A stretch of 64,000 nucleotides of DNA from Sva-07 sp963829585. Lineage in GTDB: Bacteria > Actinomycetota > Acidimicrobiia > Acidimicrobiales > Ilumatobacteraceae. The stretch covers positions 124,001-188,000 of the forward strand of contig CAWHJD010000029.1 of the NCBI GenBank assembly GCA_963829585.1, written 5' to 3'. Positions 8,495-17,284 of this stretch are shown here, piece by piece. A program made the translations under genes and the position numbers. The notes beneath the pieces are model-generated. The model was not told the origin of the DNA. It was given only the letters and a program-made list of their open reading frames with translations, and ran no database searches. Each line of letters starts with the position of its first letter. Position 1 is the stretch's first letter.

Positions 8495-8542
8495 CCTGAG
8501 TCGGTAACCAGCTCGTCGCACCGACCGGAGCGACACCCCTCG

Positions 8543-8575
8543 CCGTGCCCGCCGATCTTCCATCGGCGGGCACGG
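8543..8575. terminator. bidirectional hairpin terminator
   Basis: A perfect 14-bp inverted repeat (CCGTGCCCGCCGAT and ATCGGCGGGCACGG) with a 5-base loop lies between the 3' ends of two convergent genes, csbD-like and the phosphatase. There is no T tract, as is usual in GC-rich actinobacteria. Confidence 0.75.
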
Positions 8576-8614
8576 TCGCGCGCAGCGGCCTGCCGCCGGT
8601 ACGACGTCGACCGC

Positions 8615-9866
8615 TCAATCGACGGTGATGGCGAGTATCGCGATGTCGTCGTCGTGGAGGCCGGACGGGTGGAGCAGCTCCACGAGTCGCTCCACGAGTT
8701 CGGCCGGCCGCGCCGCGTCGAGCGGAATCGCCTGGAGGAGGCGCTCGAAGTCCTCGTCGATGTCGTGCTCGCGACGCTCGATCAGCCCGTCGGAGTAGAG
8801 CACGCACCGTCTCGCCTGGCTGGAGTTCGAGAGAGCTGTGCTCGTACCGGACGCTGGGATCGACCCCGAGCGGCGGACCATGCGTCTCCTCGAGCATGTA
8901 CGGAGCTCCCGACGTCGGGACGACCACCGGATACGGGTGGCCGGCGTTCGTCCACGTCAGTCGTCGGTCTGCCGGGTCGTAGATCATGATGCAGGCCGTC
9001 GCGAACGTGGAACTCAGCTTCGACAGCGTCAGCGTGGTCAGCTCTGCGATGCGGTCGGTCGCGTGATCCTCGACGGCGTAGGCCAGCACCACTGCGCGGA
9101 TCCGGCCCATTTCCCCCACGGCCGTGGCCCCGTGGTGGGCGACATCGCCGATCACGAAGAGCAGCCGTCCGCCGTCGAGTTCGGTGGCATTGAACCAGTC
9201 GCCGCCCGCCTCCGACGTCTTGGCCGCAGTTCGGTGAACAGCGGCCGTCGTCACTCCGGCGAGCGATGGCAGCTCGAGATCGAGCAGCGCCGCGTGGAGC
9301 GATGCGAACGCCTGGCGGTCTTCCGCCGCCGAGATCACGCGGATGAGCGCCTGGGTGGCGAGGTCGGCAATGGTGAACAGCGCCAACTGCTGCACGGTGT
9401 CGAACAGCTGAGGTGTCTCGTAGGTGAACCCCAACGATCCGATCGGTTGTCCCTCGAGGATGAGCGGCAGCACCACCCAGGCCTGGTGGGTTGTCGAGGC
9501 GATCGTTTCGTCGAGGTGTGGGTAGGCCTCGAGGAACGTGCCCCGGTCGGGGTAGAAGGCCGGTGATTGCGTCGTCAAGGCGTCCGAGATCGGATCGCTG
9601 GTGGGCTGGATGTCGAAATCGCTCCAGGCCTCCGCGACGTCGTCCTCGAGGTGGCGACCCGAGATCAGGTGGAGTCGTGTGCCCTGAACGATCATCAGGG
9701 ATCCTCCGACGGCATCTGTGGCGTCGACGCCGTGGCTCATCAGTGCTCGCGCCACTTCGTCGACCGTGTGCACGGCGACGAGGTGGGTGGCGAACTGTCG
9801 GAGCCTTCGCAGCTGAGACAGCTGGGCCGAGGTGTCGTCTTGGGCGCTCGCCGGCTCCGGAGCCAT
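8615..9866 (-). CDS. GAF-PP2C (SpoIIE/RsbU-type) serine phosphatase, frameshifted as sequenced
   Basis: The product is about 416 residues once the frame is restored. Residues about 25-180 form a GAF-like sensor domain (HLVAVHTVDEVARAL, LPLILEGQPIGSLGF). Residues about 200-415 are a SpoIIE/PP2C phosphatase with GGDWFNATELDGGRL and VIGDVAHHG, which hold metal-binding Asp residues. The frame breaks after PGETV (about 8801-8808); the next frame continues VLYSDGLIERREHD to HDDDIAILAITVD, the expected PP2C ending, so one extra base is present. The family dephosphorylates STAS antagonists and thereby releases a SigB/SigF sigma factor. RsbW-, SigF- and STAS-like genes lie within 3 kb, so this is probably the activating phosphatase. 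Start at ATG 9866 is tentative. Confidence 0.85.
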
Positions 9867-9932
9867 GTCACAGCGTGTCACAGGAGGTGAGCGAGCGGGC
9901 AACGCGCTCGGTTCGCCCTGTCGGTGTCGTGG

Positions 9933-10181
9933 TCAGCCGACGTCGAGCGACTCGGCAACCTTCGAGGTCGCCGACTCGACCGCGGTGGTCACCCGGTCGG
10001 TGGCGACATCGGCAATTCCGCCGACTCCGTCACTCACGCTCGTGACGATCGCGCCGGAGCGTCCGGACGTCGCGGCATTCCTCGCCGCACGTACCAGTCG
10101 TGGGCGTCGCTCGGCGTCGACCGACGAGACGAGGAGGCCGCCGGCGAAGGCCCCCACTACGAAGCCGGCCCAGAACTTCAT
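9933..10181 (-). CDS. small membrane-anchored protein, YtxH-like
   Basis: An 82-residue protein. Residues 1-20 (MKFWAGFVVGAFAGGLLVSS) form one membrane anchor with Gly spacing as in YtxH-type stress proteins. The remainder is a soluble amphipathic stretch of Ala, Val and Ser with regularly spaced charges. The start at 10181 is chosen so that the hydrophobic segment is at the N-terminus; an in-frame GTG lies ten codons upstream. It follows the 25-residue membrane peptide gene by 74 bases on the same strand and probably shares its SigF-type promoter. Its role is unknown; a cell-envelope stress function is inferred from context. Confidence 0.7.
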   Translation of the reverse strand: MKFWAGFVVGAFAGGLLVSSVDAERRPRLVRAARNAATSGRSGAIVTSVSDGVGGIADVATDRVTTAVESATSKVAESLDVG

Positions 10182-10255
10182 GACGTCGTCGTGCGCGAGA
10201 TTCGCGCGCACGGCACCGTGCCGTGCCGGCGCCGCCTGGCGTGGTCGTGGTCATC

Positions 10256-10333
10256 TCAGACCCGCTTGGCGAAGTAGATGATCGCAAGGATGACCAGGAT
10301 GAGAATGAGAATTCCACCGATGCCGTAACCCAT
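10256..10333 (-). CDS. 25-residue hydrophobic membrane peptide
   Basis: A very short gene encoding MGYGIGGILILILVILAIIY followed by FAKRV. It is one membrane-spanning helix with a Lys/Arg-rich end, like the tiny membrane proteins (for example DUF3309-type) found in bacterial stress regulons. It is supported by a GAGAGGA ribosome-binding site just upstream of the ATG and by a well-matched SigF-type promoter at 10392-10416. Its location between the sigma-factor genes and the phosphatase gene places it inside the stress module. The molecular role is unknown. Confidence 0.75.
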   Translation of the reverse strand: MGYGIGGILILILVILAIIYFAKRV

Positions 10334-10391
10334 GTCGTGTTCCTCTCTCGTTGCCCGTGGCATGGTGCCCGGACGTTGTCGGACACAGAAG

Positions 10392-10416
10392 TACCCGTTC
10401 GGCGAGTTGACCAAAC
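10392..10416 (-). promoter_or_regulatory. SigF/SigB-type promoter for the small membrane protein genes
   Basis: On the minus strand GTTT (10416-10413) and GGGTA (10396-10392) are separated by exactly 16 bases, as in the promoter at 8232. It lies 59 bases upstream of the 25-residue peptide gene. Confidence 0.7.
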
Positions 10417-10477
10417 CTCACCGAACCCGACGGCGCCCTCGACGAGATCGACGTCGTCGGTGGCCGGGACCTTCGCG

Positions 10478-10500
10478 GTTGTGCCGGGCTCCTCGGGGTA
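10478..10500 (+). promoter_or_regulatory. possible SigF-type autoregulatory promoter
   Basis: GTTG, 14 bases, then GGGTA directly upstream of the anti-sigma gene. The -35 half has one mismatch, so the match is weaker than the other two. Autoregulation of rsbW-sigF operons by their own sigma factor is common, which makes it plausible. Confidence 0.4.
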
Positions 10501-10528
10501 GCGTGCGGTCATGGCTGGAGAGACGTCC

Positions 10529-10924
10529 ATGGCAGCGGTGACGGCCGAGCCGGACCGGATCGACGTGTCGGTGCCGCTGCGGGCCGAGTTCGCGTCCACG
10601 CTCCGGACGCTGGCGGCCTCGATCGGCGCCGACGCCGGATTCTCGGTCGACGAACTGGACGACCTCCGTCTGGCGTTGAGCGAGATCTTCTCCGTGCTCG
10701 CCGATGCCGCACCCAGCGGCAGCCGGGCACTGGTTTCCATCGCCGTGATTTCTGGTGAGCTGTTCGTCTCGATCCGGTCCGATCAGGCCGACATGGTGTT
10801 CGAACTCGACGAGTTGGCTGCCGGCATCCTGCAGTCGGTCACCGACATGTACGAGATCAGCCCGGGCGCCGTGGAGTTCTCGATGCGCAGCACCGAACTC
10901 GGCACTGGCCCGCACCGGTCATGA
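10529..10924 (+). CDS. RsbW/UsfX-like anti-sigma factor (HATPase fold)
   Basis: A 131-residue protein resembling mycobacterial UsfX and RsbW anti-sigma factors. The region LRTLAASIGADAGFSVDELD followed by DLRLALSEIFSVL corresponds to the helix carrying the N box, here without a clear Asn, as in divergent UsfX-type proteins. These proteins bind the sigma factor, and some phosphorylate the STAS antagonist with ATP. The ATG at 10529 has GGAGAG 7 bases upstream; an earlier in-frame ATG at 10511 lacks this. The stop overlaps the start of the sigma gene (ATGA), indicating translational coupling and 1:1 synthesis with its target. Confidence 0.8.
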   Translation: MAAVTAEPDRIDVSVPLRAEFASTLRTLAASIGADAGFSVDELDDLRLALSEIFSVLADAAPSGSRALVSIAVISGELFVSIRSDQADMVFELDELAAGILQSVTDMYEISPGAVEFSMRSTELGTGPHRS

Positions 10925-11700
10925 ACGACGCGTCCCCCGCGGACGGCGACCTCGATCTGTTCCGGGAGTTCGCGGCAGGACGCCAGCGCAGCGTTCGCAA
11001 TCGGCTCGTCGAGCGACACATGGGCCTCGCCGCGCACATCGCCCAGCGATACCGCAGGTCGAACACGAGCGACGACGACCTGCGTCAGGTCGCCATGCTG
11101 GGGCTCGTCAAGGCCGTCGATCGTTTCGACCCCGATTACGGGTCGCCGTTCGTGGCGTTCGCCAGTCGAACCATCGAGGGTGAACTGAAGCGGCACTTCC
11201 GCGACCGCACATGGGTCGTGCGCGTTCCTCGGAGTGCCAAGGAGCTGCATCTCCTGGTTCGACGAGCCAACGACGAACTGTCGCAGGAGATCGGCCGGTC
11301 GCCGTCGGTCGACGAGATCGCCGACCACCTGGCGATCGATCGCGACGATGTGCTCCGCGGCCTGTCGGCCACAGCGGCCTACAACGTGGGCACACTCGAC
11401 GGCACCACCGATGACCCGGGCAGGTCGACGAGCGGGCAACGGGCGTTGACGTCGATCGAGTCCGGATACGAGGACACGGAGAACCGGCAGGTGATCTCCG
11501 AGCTGCTCGACCGGCTGCCCGAGCGGGAACGTGAGATCGTTCGCCTGCGCTACTACGAGCGGATGTCGCAGTCGGAAATCGCCGCGGCCATGGGTGTCTC
11601 GCAGATGCACGTCTCCCGACTGCTGCGCCGGTCGTTCGAGCAGATGCGCGAATGGGCCGGCGACGCGGCGTCATCGCCGGAAGTTGGCGAGACGTCATGA
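10921..11700 (+). CDS. SigB/SigF/SigG-type RNA polymerase sigma factor
   Basis: A 259-residue group 3 sigma-70 factor. Region 2 runs from about residue 20 to 95 (VERHMGLAAHIAQRYRRS, DLRQVAMLGLVKAVDRFDP, FASRTIEGELKRHFRD), region 3 from about 105 to 165 (EIGRSPSVDEIADHLAI), and region 4 from about 195 to 250 with the helix-turn-helix MSQSEIAAAMGVSQMHVSRL. Its immediate coupling to an RsbW-like gene and proximity to a PP2C phosphatase and a STAS protein define a general-stress sigma system. GTTT-N16-GGGTA promoters in front of csbD and small membrane genes fit its expected specificity. Confidence 0.93.
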   Translation: MNDASPADGDLDLFREFAAGRQRSVRNRLVERHMGLAAHIAQRYRRSNTSDDDLRQVAMLGLVKAVDRFDPDYGSPFVAFASRTIEGELKRHFRDRTWVVRVPRSAKELHLLVRRANDELSQEIGRSPSVDEIADHLAIDRDDVLRGLSATAAYNVGTLDGTTDDPGRSTSGQRALTSIESGYEDTENRQVISELLDRLPEREREIVRLRYYERMSQSEIAAAMGVSQMHVSRLLRRSFEQMREWAGDAASSPEVGETS

Positions 11701-11718
11701 CCTTCACATCTCGACGCG

Positions 11719-11745
11719 TTGATATGTCAAGTCGATCGCTACTAT
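11719..11745 (+). promoter_or_regulatory. likely sigma-70 promoter for the STAS gene
   Basis: TTGATA (11719-11724) and TACTAT (11740-11745) are spaced 15 bases, in a short AT-rich island. The -10 element ends 7 bases before the ATG, so the transcript may be leaderless, which is common in actinobacteria. The spacing is shorter than optimal. Confidence 0.4.
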
Positions 11746-11752
11746 TTGCTCG

Positions 11753-12529
11753 ATGCCCAATCGTTTGGTGATCACCGAGATCGGTTCGGAGTGCATCGCG
11801 CTCCGTGGCGAGATCGACGCCCACTCCGCACCGACGCTCGCAGCGCGGTTCGAGTTCCTGCCGGCGGGCGATGACGACATCGTGATCGACATGGCGGAGG
11901 TCACGTTCATGGATTCCAGTGGGCTGCGCGTCTTCATCGACGTACACCAGCGAGCCGAGTCCGAATCCCGTCACCTGGTCCTCAGGTCGCCGAGCCAGTC
12001 CGTCACCAGACTCCTCGAGGTCGCAGGACTCACCGATCACTTCGCGATCGACAGCCGAGTCGGCGACCGACTCGAACTGATCGAGCTCGGACCCCGCGCT
12101 CCGACGATCGGCGGCGCTCGATCGCCTTCCGCCAGGACGTCAGTCGGTGTAACGCCTGACGCGCGCCCGCTTGCCTCGCAGCGTGGTGCTCGACATCTTC
12201 TCGATGACATGATCGACCGACGCTTCGGGCACACCGACGACCGAATAGGCGTCGGAGATCCGGATCGGACCGATCTCTCGGCCCACGAGCCCGGTCTCGT
12301 TGGCGATCGCGCCGACGAGGTCACCCGGGCGTACCCCGGCCTTGCGCCCGAGGCTGACATGGACGAATCCCGCACCGGCGCCGGAGTGCTTTCCCTTCGC
12401 CCCGCCGCGGTCACGCTCGCCGGTGTTGCGCTGCTTGTTCTTGTCGAACTTCTTGCCTTCCCCCTTGCCGCCGCGCAGGCGGTCGGACGCGTCGGGGATC
12501 TCGAGTTCGTCGATCGTCGAACCGCGTGA
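11753..12529 (+). CDS. STAS-domain anti-anti-sigma factor with an uncertain 3' end
   Basis: Residues 1 to about 108 form a STAS domain: ALRGEIDAHSAPTLAARF, DIVIDMAEVTFMDSSGLRVF with the phosphorylatable Ser in DSSGLR, and LEVAGLTDHFAI. Such proteins sequester the anti-sigma factor when unphosphorylated and complete the partner-switch with the adjacent genes. After residue 110 the open frame runs another 148 codons of Arg/Asp-rich sequence lying antisense to the end of the DEAD helicase gene. That extension looks non-biological. One base earlier, the +1 frame stops at 12078-12080, right after the STAS domain, so the real protein probably ends there and a one-base error has removed the stop. 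Confidence 0.85.
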   Translation: MPNRLVITEIGSECIALRGEIDAHSAPTLAARFEFLPAGDDDIVIDMAEVTFMDSSGLRVFIDVHQRAESESRHLVLRSPSQSVTRLLEVAGLTDHFAIDSRVGDRLELIELGPRAPTIGGARSPSARTSVGVTPDARPLASQRGARHLLDDMIDRRFGHTDDRIGVGDPDRTDLSAHEPGLVGDRADEVTRAYPGLAPEADMDESRTGAGVLSLRPAAVTLAGVALLVLVELLAFPLAAAQAVGRVGDLEFVDRRTA

Positions 12530-13870
12530 CTCGTGGACGAGCTTGATCGCCGCGAGCGCGATGTTGCGCTCGCTGTCCTCACCGGCCAGCGCGTTGAGAA
12601 CGACGTTGAAATCCTCGAGGTCGACAGCTGCGAGTGCCTCGCGCACCGCCATGACGGTCGTCTCGATCTGGCGGATGCGGAGGTCCGACACCGTCGGGAC
12701 CGTGGCAATCTCGAACTTCTGCTTCGTCAGCCGCTCGATGTTCTCGAGCCCACGACGCTCGCGTGGTTCGGCCAGCGTGATGGCGACGCCTTCGCGCCCG
12801 GCGCGTCCGACGCGCCCGATCCGGTGCACGTAGCTCTCGGCGGCCGAGGGCACGTCGTAGTTGACGACGTGGGTGAGCGTGTCGATGTCGAGGCCGCGTG
12901 CCGCGACGTCGGTCGCCACGAGAAGCTCGGCGGTGCCGTCACGCAGTCGGGCCATCACCCGATCGCGTTGCGCCTGATCCATCCCGCCGTGGAGCGCCTC
13001 GGCGCGGTATCCACGCCCGTTCATCGTCTCGGTCAGCTGGTCGACCTCGGTGCGGGTACGGCAGAACACCAGCGCCGACTTCGGTGCCTCGATGTCGAGG
13101 ATGCGGCCGAGCGCCGATGGCTTGTGGGCCCGCTGCACGACGTACACCGTCTGGCGAACGAGTGCTTTCGAACCAGGCTCGGCGTCCGGACGGCCGATCG
13201 TGATGCGGGCCGGATCGGTCTGGTAGCGCTTCGCGATCGACGTGATGCGCGACGGCATCGTGGCCGAGAAGAGCACCGTCTGGCGATCGTCCGGCGTGCT
13301 CTCGAGGATCGACTCGATGTCGTCGGTGAAGCCCATGTCGAGCATCTCATCGGCCTCGTCGAGGATGACGGTGCGGATCGAGTCGAGCGCGAGCGATCCG
13401 CGCCCGATGTGGTCGAGTGCCCGCCCCGGCGTGGCGACCACGACGTGGACGCCACGGTCGAGTGCCTGCAACTGGCGTTGGATCGGTTGGCCGCCGAACA
13501 CCGGCACCACCTTCACGCCGAGCTCGCGGCCGTACTTGAACATCGCCTCGCTGACCTGCACCGCCAGTTCGCGGGTCGGCACGAGCACCAGCACCTGCGG
13601 CTCGCGCCGCTTGGCGTCGATGAGCTGCAGCGCCGGCAGCGCGAATGCCGCGGTCTTCCCGGTGCCCGTTGCCGCCTGGCCGAGCAGGTCGCGGCCCGTG
13701 AGCAGCAGGGGGATCGTCTCGCGCTGGATCGGTGTCGGCTCCTCGTAACCGAGTTCGTCCAGCGCCGACAGGAGTTCGTCGCACAACCCGAGCGAGGCGA
13801 ACCCGTCGGGAGACTCCTCGGCGACGACGGTGTCGTCATCGGTGGTGGGTTCGTCGTGGTGGTCGGTCAT
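12140..13870 (-). CDS. deaD: DEAD-box RNA helicase, CsdA/DeaD-type
   Basis: A 576-residue ATP-dependent RNA helicase. In order it shows the Q motif (GYEEPTPIQ), Walker A (ATGTGKT), PTREL, ATPGR, the DEAD box, SAT, VFCRTRTEVDQL, VATDVAARGLD and HRIGRVGRAGR. A Lys/Gly-rich linker leads to a DbpA-like RNA-binding domain ending GKRARVRRYTD. Such enzymes remodel structured RNA and help ribosome assembly, particularly in the cold. ATG 13870 has CAGGAGC upstream; upstream in-frame codons are ignored. The 3' end overlaps the unlikely extension of the convergent STAS frame. The gene is divergent from an amidohydrolase. Confidence 0.93.
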   Translation of the reverse strand: MTDHHDEPTTDDDTVVAEESPDGFASLGLCDELLSALDELGYEEPTPIQRETIPLLLTGRDLLGQAATGTGKTAAFALPALQLIDAKRREPQVLVLVPTRELAVQVSEAMFKYGRELGVKVVPVFGGQPIQRQLQALDRGVHVVVATPGRALDHIGRGSLALDSIRTVILDEADEMLDMGFTDDIESILESTPDDRQTVLFSATMPSRITSIAKRYQTDPARITIGRPDAEPGSKALVRQTVYVVQRAHKPSALGRILDIEAPKSALVFCRTRTEVDQLTETMNGRGYRAEALHGGMDQAQRDRVMARLRDGTAELLVATDVAARGLDIDTLTHVVNYDVPSAAESYVHRIGRVGRAGREGVAITLAEPRERRGLENIERLTKQKFEIATVPTVSDLRIRQIETTVMAVREALAAVDLEDFNVVLNALAGEDSERNIALAAIKLVHESRGSTIDELEIPDASDRLRGGKGEGKKFDKNKQRNTGERDRGGAKGKHSGAGAGFVHVSLGRKAGVRPGDLVGAIANETGLVGREIGPIRISDAYSVVGVPEASVDHVIEKMSSTTLRGKRARVRRYTD

Positions 13871-13938
13871 CGCGTGCTCCTGGCAGGGGAATTGGTCAAC
13901 GATACGAACGTCGGGGCCCGTATCGAACAGAATGTTCC

Positions 13939-15144
13939 ATGGCCTACATCGCCGACCGTGTCGCACACGACGCCGACGCCCACATCATGGAGCCTCCCGA
14001 CTGGCTGCGCGACCACGCCGATCCCGACATCCGCGACCGCATCGAGCGGCCCGGCTACGCCAACGAACTGGCCCAGACCGGTGACGGTGATCATGGCGGG
14101 GATCAGCAGCGCATCGATGCCGTCTTCGCCCGCCTCGCCGAACGGCATCGATCAGCGGAGTTCCTCGAGAACGAGGACGTCGACGTGATGAATCGCAAGA
14201 ACTTCGCCGCGACCGGATCGTTCCTGGCCGACGACCGGCCACGAGTTCTCGACTTCATCGGGGTGCGGAGCCAGCTGCTGTTCAACACGTTCCACAACAG
14301 CCGTCTCTACCAGTGGGAACATCAGCCCGACCTCGATCTGGCCTACGGCACGGCGCGGGCACACAACCGGGGGATGATCGAGTTCTGCTCCGTCGATCCG
14401 CGACTCCTGCCGACCTGTTACGTCCCGCTCGTCGACTTCGCTCGGGCCGAGGCGATGGCGGCCGAAGCGATCGACATGGGAGCGGCCGCGCTCCTCGTGG
14501 CGTCGGGTTGCCCGATGGGCCACTCGCCGTCACACATCGCGCTCGACCCCGTGTGGCGCCAGGCCGAGGAGGCCGGCATTCCGGTCGTCTTCCATGTCGG
14601 CGGGACCGGCGACCTGATCGACCGCGCCTACTTCGACAACGGGCTGCCGATCCCGGCGGACTTCCACGGCGGTGAGGAGAACTTCCGCTCCGTCGACTAC
14701 ATGGCCATCCCGTTCCCGCCGATGCAGACGCTCGCCACACTGATCTTCGACGGTGTGCTCGAGCGGTTCCCCGACCTGCGCATCGGAGTCATCGAGCAGG
14801 GCTGCAGCTGGTTGCCGAGCTGGATGAAGCAGATGGAGTCGGCGATCGACGCCTTCGGTCGCCACGAGGAACGGCTCCAGAAGCTGTCGCTGCGTCCGAG
14901 CGAGTACGTCGAACGCCAGGTGCGGGTCACGCCGTATCCGACCGAGGACATCGGGTGGGTGACGGCGCAGGTCGGGCCCGACATCTTGCTCTTCAACACC
15001 GACTACCCGCACGTGGAGGGTGGGCGTCGCCCGTTCGAGCGCTTCGAGAAGAGCCTCGGCGACGCATCGGAGGAGATCCGCCAGAAGTTCTACGCCGACA
15101 ACTTCGTCGACCTCATGGGAACCGCCGTCTCCGCCCTCGTCTGA
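13939..15144 (+). CDS. amidohydrolase family (Amidohydro_2) metal-dependent hydrolase
   Basis: A 401-residue TIM-barrel protein. The N-terminus DADAHIMEPPDWL carries the first metal-binding pair in the Amidohydro_2 form DxHxxE. VVFHVGG supplies a further His, EQGCSWLPSW precedes the C-terminal strand, and LFNTDYPHVEGG contains the conserved Asp that activates water. The family includes decarboxylases of aromatic acids and hydrolases of cyclic compounds. Closely similar actinobacterial genes are often found with fatty-acid or steroid degradation genes, but no such operon is adjacent here, so the substrate is unknown. It diverges from the helicase with 68 bases between starts. Confidence 0.88.
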   Translation: MAYIADRVAHDADAHIMEPPDWLRDHADPDIRDRIERPGYANELAQTGDGDHGGDQQRIDAVFARLAERHRSAEFLENEDVDVMNRKNFAATGSFLADDRPRVLDFIGVRSQLLFNTFHNSRLYQWEHQPDLDLAYGTARAHNRGMIEFCSVDPRLLPTCYVPLVDFARAEAMAAEAIDMGAAALLVASGCPMGHSPSHIALDPVWRQAEEAGIPVVFHVGGTGDLIDRAYFDNGLPIPADFHGGEENFRSVDYMAIPFPPMQTLATLIFDGVLERFPDLRIGVIEQGCSWLPSWMKQMESAIDAFGRHEERLQKLSLRPSEYVERQVRVTPYPTEDIGWVTAQVGPDILLFNTDYPHVEGGRRPFERFEKSLGDASEEIRQKFYADNFVDLMGTAVSALV

Positions 15145-15186
15145 TCCGCGGGACACGGTTCACCGACGGCGCCGGCCGTGAACCGG

Positions 15187-16956
15187 TCAGCTCCTGCGGC
15201 GGAGGAGGTCGAGCCGGTGGCGGACCTCGGGGTCGGCCAACAGCTCCGAGGTCGGGATGTCGAGTCGGCGCCGCCAGATCTCCGGCACGACACGGCCCGG
15301 CAGGTTGTGCGGTCGGGTCTCACCGACGAGGTCGTCGAGGTCGGCGATCACCATGTAGGCGTCGCTGTACGAGAGGCGGGTCAGCATGTGTTCGAGGATG
15401 TCCTGCCAGGTGTCGGCGACCTCGACGCCGTGCGCGGCGCCCACGCGGGTGCGGTAGCCCTCCGTGTCGAGTTCGTCGACCGCCACTGCGAGCGGTGCCA
15501 TGTCGTGCGTCCGGATGCCGGCCACGACGCGAGACGGAATGTGGGGCAGCGGGTCGACGTCGAAGTGGAACTGCTCCTCGTACATCCCCAGCATGTCCCA
15601 GCGGTCGAATGCCTCGGACACCTCGGGCGGCACGGTGCCGAGATCCTCACCGACGATGGTCACCCCCGCAACGGATGCGGCTCGCCGCGATCACGGCGAG
15701 GATCTCTTCACGCTGATAGTGCACGTACGCGCCCTGGTGTGCGGGGAGTCCGGCGGGAACCCACCAGAGGCGCTCGACGGCCATGGCGTGGTCGATGCGC
15801 AAGATGTCGGCGTGGCGTCCGACGCGGGCGATGAGTTCGCGCCACAGTCGTTGACCACTGGCGTGCATCGCCGCGGGGAGGGGCGGCGGGAATCCCCAGT
15901 CCTGTCCATCGCTGAAGAAGATGTCCGGAGGTGCACCGACACTCATCGCGCCGGCGAACATCGAACCGTCGGCCCACACCTCGTAGCCCTGGGGGTGCGA
16001 ACCGATCGGGAGGTCGAGCGCCAGTGCGGCTGCCTCGGGATCCTCGGCGATCGCGCGCAGCTGTTGATCGGCGAGATACTGCGCGAGGACGTGCGACGCC
16101 TCGACGTGCGGATCGGCACCCGCCTCACGACCGGCCAGGAAGCGGGCGTACTCGGCGACGTCGGGATGGGTGACGACGAACTCGTCGAGGCGCGCCCGTG
16201 TGTCGGCATCCATCCGCCGAGCGGCCTCGAGCAGCTGGGTACGTCGCCGAGCACCGAGCGCCCGCCAGTCGACGTGGTCGGTGAGTGTCGGCGCCGGCGC
16301 ATCCGGCAGGCCTTCGTCGTCGAGGTAGACCTCGTTCCAGTGCAGGCGACTGATCGGCGAGTACGGGCTGGGGTCGAACGGGTCGTCGAGGAACGTGGCG
16401 TAGAGCGGAAGCGTCGAGAGCACATCGATACCCGACGCCTTCAACGTTCGGGCGAGCTCGTGGAGATGTCGGAACGACGGCAGCGGTCGGTCGGCCTCCC
16501 AGAGGGCGTACGCAGGCACGAACACGCCGGAGGTCCGCTCGAACCCGGCGCTGCGCGGCATCGACGGCGGGGCGACGACCACGACGGTCTCGCCGGCGCC
16601 CCGGTCGGTGTCGAAGCGCAGCAGGTGACATCCCACACGGGAGGTCGGTCGGGAGGTCGAGGAAGTCGTGGCCGTCCCCATGGCGGACCATGACGTCGAC
16701 CTCCTCACCGGTGACGATGATGGAGGCAGCGCCCACCCGGCCGGCGACGGCGACGGGGGCACGAGGGTCGTCGTGCAATGGCGTGGCGAGTCGGGAGGCG
16801 GATGCCGCCGCGATCCGGTCGGCCTCGAGCACTTCCACGATGCGTTCCAGCGCGACGTCGTCGCGCATGATGGAGTTCGTTGCGAACGTCGAAGTAGCTG
16901 GTCTGCACGCCGAGTTCGCGGGCACGGGTCCGCAGCGGTGAATCTGTGTCTGGCAC
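15187..16956 (-). CDS. malQ: 4-alpha-glucanotransferase (amylomaltase), three frame breaks as sequenced
   Basis: Joined across frames, the gene encodes about 589 residues. The N-terminus LGVQTSYFDVRNE and the segment RLATPLHDDP resemble MalQ. The catalytic core is intact: ILRIDHAM holds the nucleophile Asp, VGEDLGTVPPEV the acid/base Glu, and RTHDMAPLA the transition-state Asp. The frame changes at about 16866-16875, 16634-16640 and in the C5 run at 15663-15667; each is cured by removing one base. MalQ disproportionates maltodextrins during glycogen or maltose metabolism. Three breaks could mean a pseudogene, but intact active-site motifs on both sides and the window-wide pattern favour sequence error. 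GTG 16956 is a tentative start. Confidence 0.85.
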
Positions 16957-17003
16957 GGGCGCAGTCTTGCCGGTATCGATCGAGTGGAACGGCGCCGCTG
17001 GCG

Positions 17004-17264
17004 TCAGCCGGGGCGGGCCGGCGGTACGTCGTCGTAGTGCTCGACCACGTCGATCGGGCGCGCCGTGGCTGTGTCGGGGTCGAGCCCGGCAGACCGACGG
17101 GCCCGCCGCTGTCGCAGGAGGTCCCAGCTCTGGTCGAGCTGTTCCTTCACCACGCTCAGGCGGTCGCGGTCGCGGTCGGTTGCGGTGCCTGCAGACTCCT
17201 TGGCCAGGAGTTCGTGTTCTTCGTGGGCCAGATCGTTGATCCGTCCGGTGATTACGTCATCCAT
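17004..17264 (-). CDS. DUF2630 family protein
   Basis: An 86-residue protein matching the actinobacterial DUF2630 family. The N-terminal half has the family pattern IxxRINDLAHEEHELL, and the middle has LDQSWDLLRQRRARRSAG followed by DPDTATARP and DVVEHY. The function is unknown; the charged alpha-helical content suggests a regulatory or protein-binding role. A good ribosome-binding site (AGGAGGG) precedes the ATG at 17264. The gene lies between two large minus-strand genes, etfD-like (upstream) and malQ (downstream), with only 20 bases after the former, so it may be read from the etfD-like transcript. Confidence 0.88.
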   Translation of the reverse strand: MDDVITGRINDLAHEEHELLAKESAGTATDRDRDRLSVVKEQLDQSWDLLRQRRARRSAGLDPDTATARPIDVVEHYDDVPPARPG

Positions 17265-17284
17265 GACACCCTCCTGGCGTCACT

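Noticed and set aside
15187..16956. malQ as a true pseudogene
   Set aside because: Active-site motifs are intact across all breaks and the same one-base pattern affects essential genes in the window.
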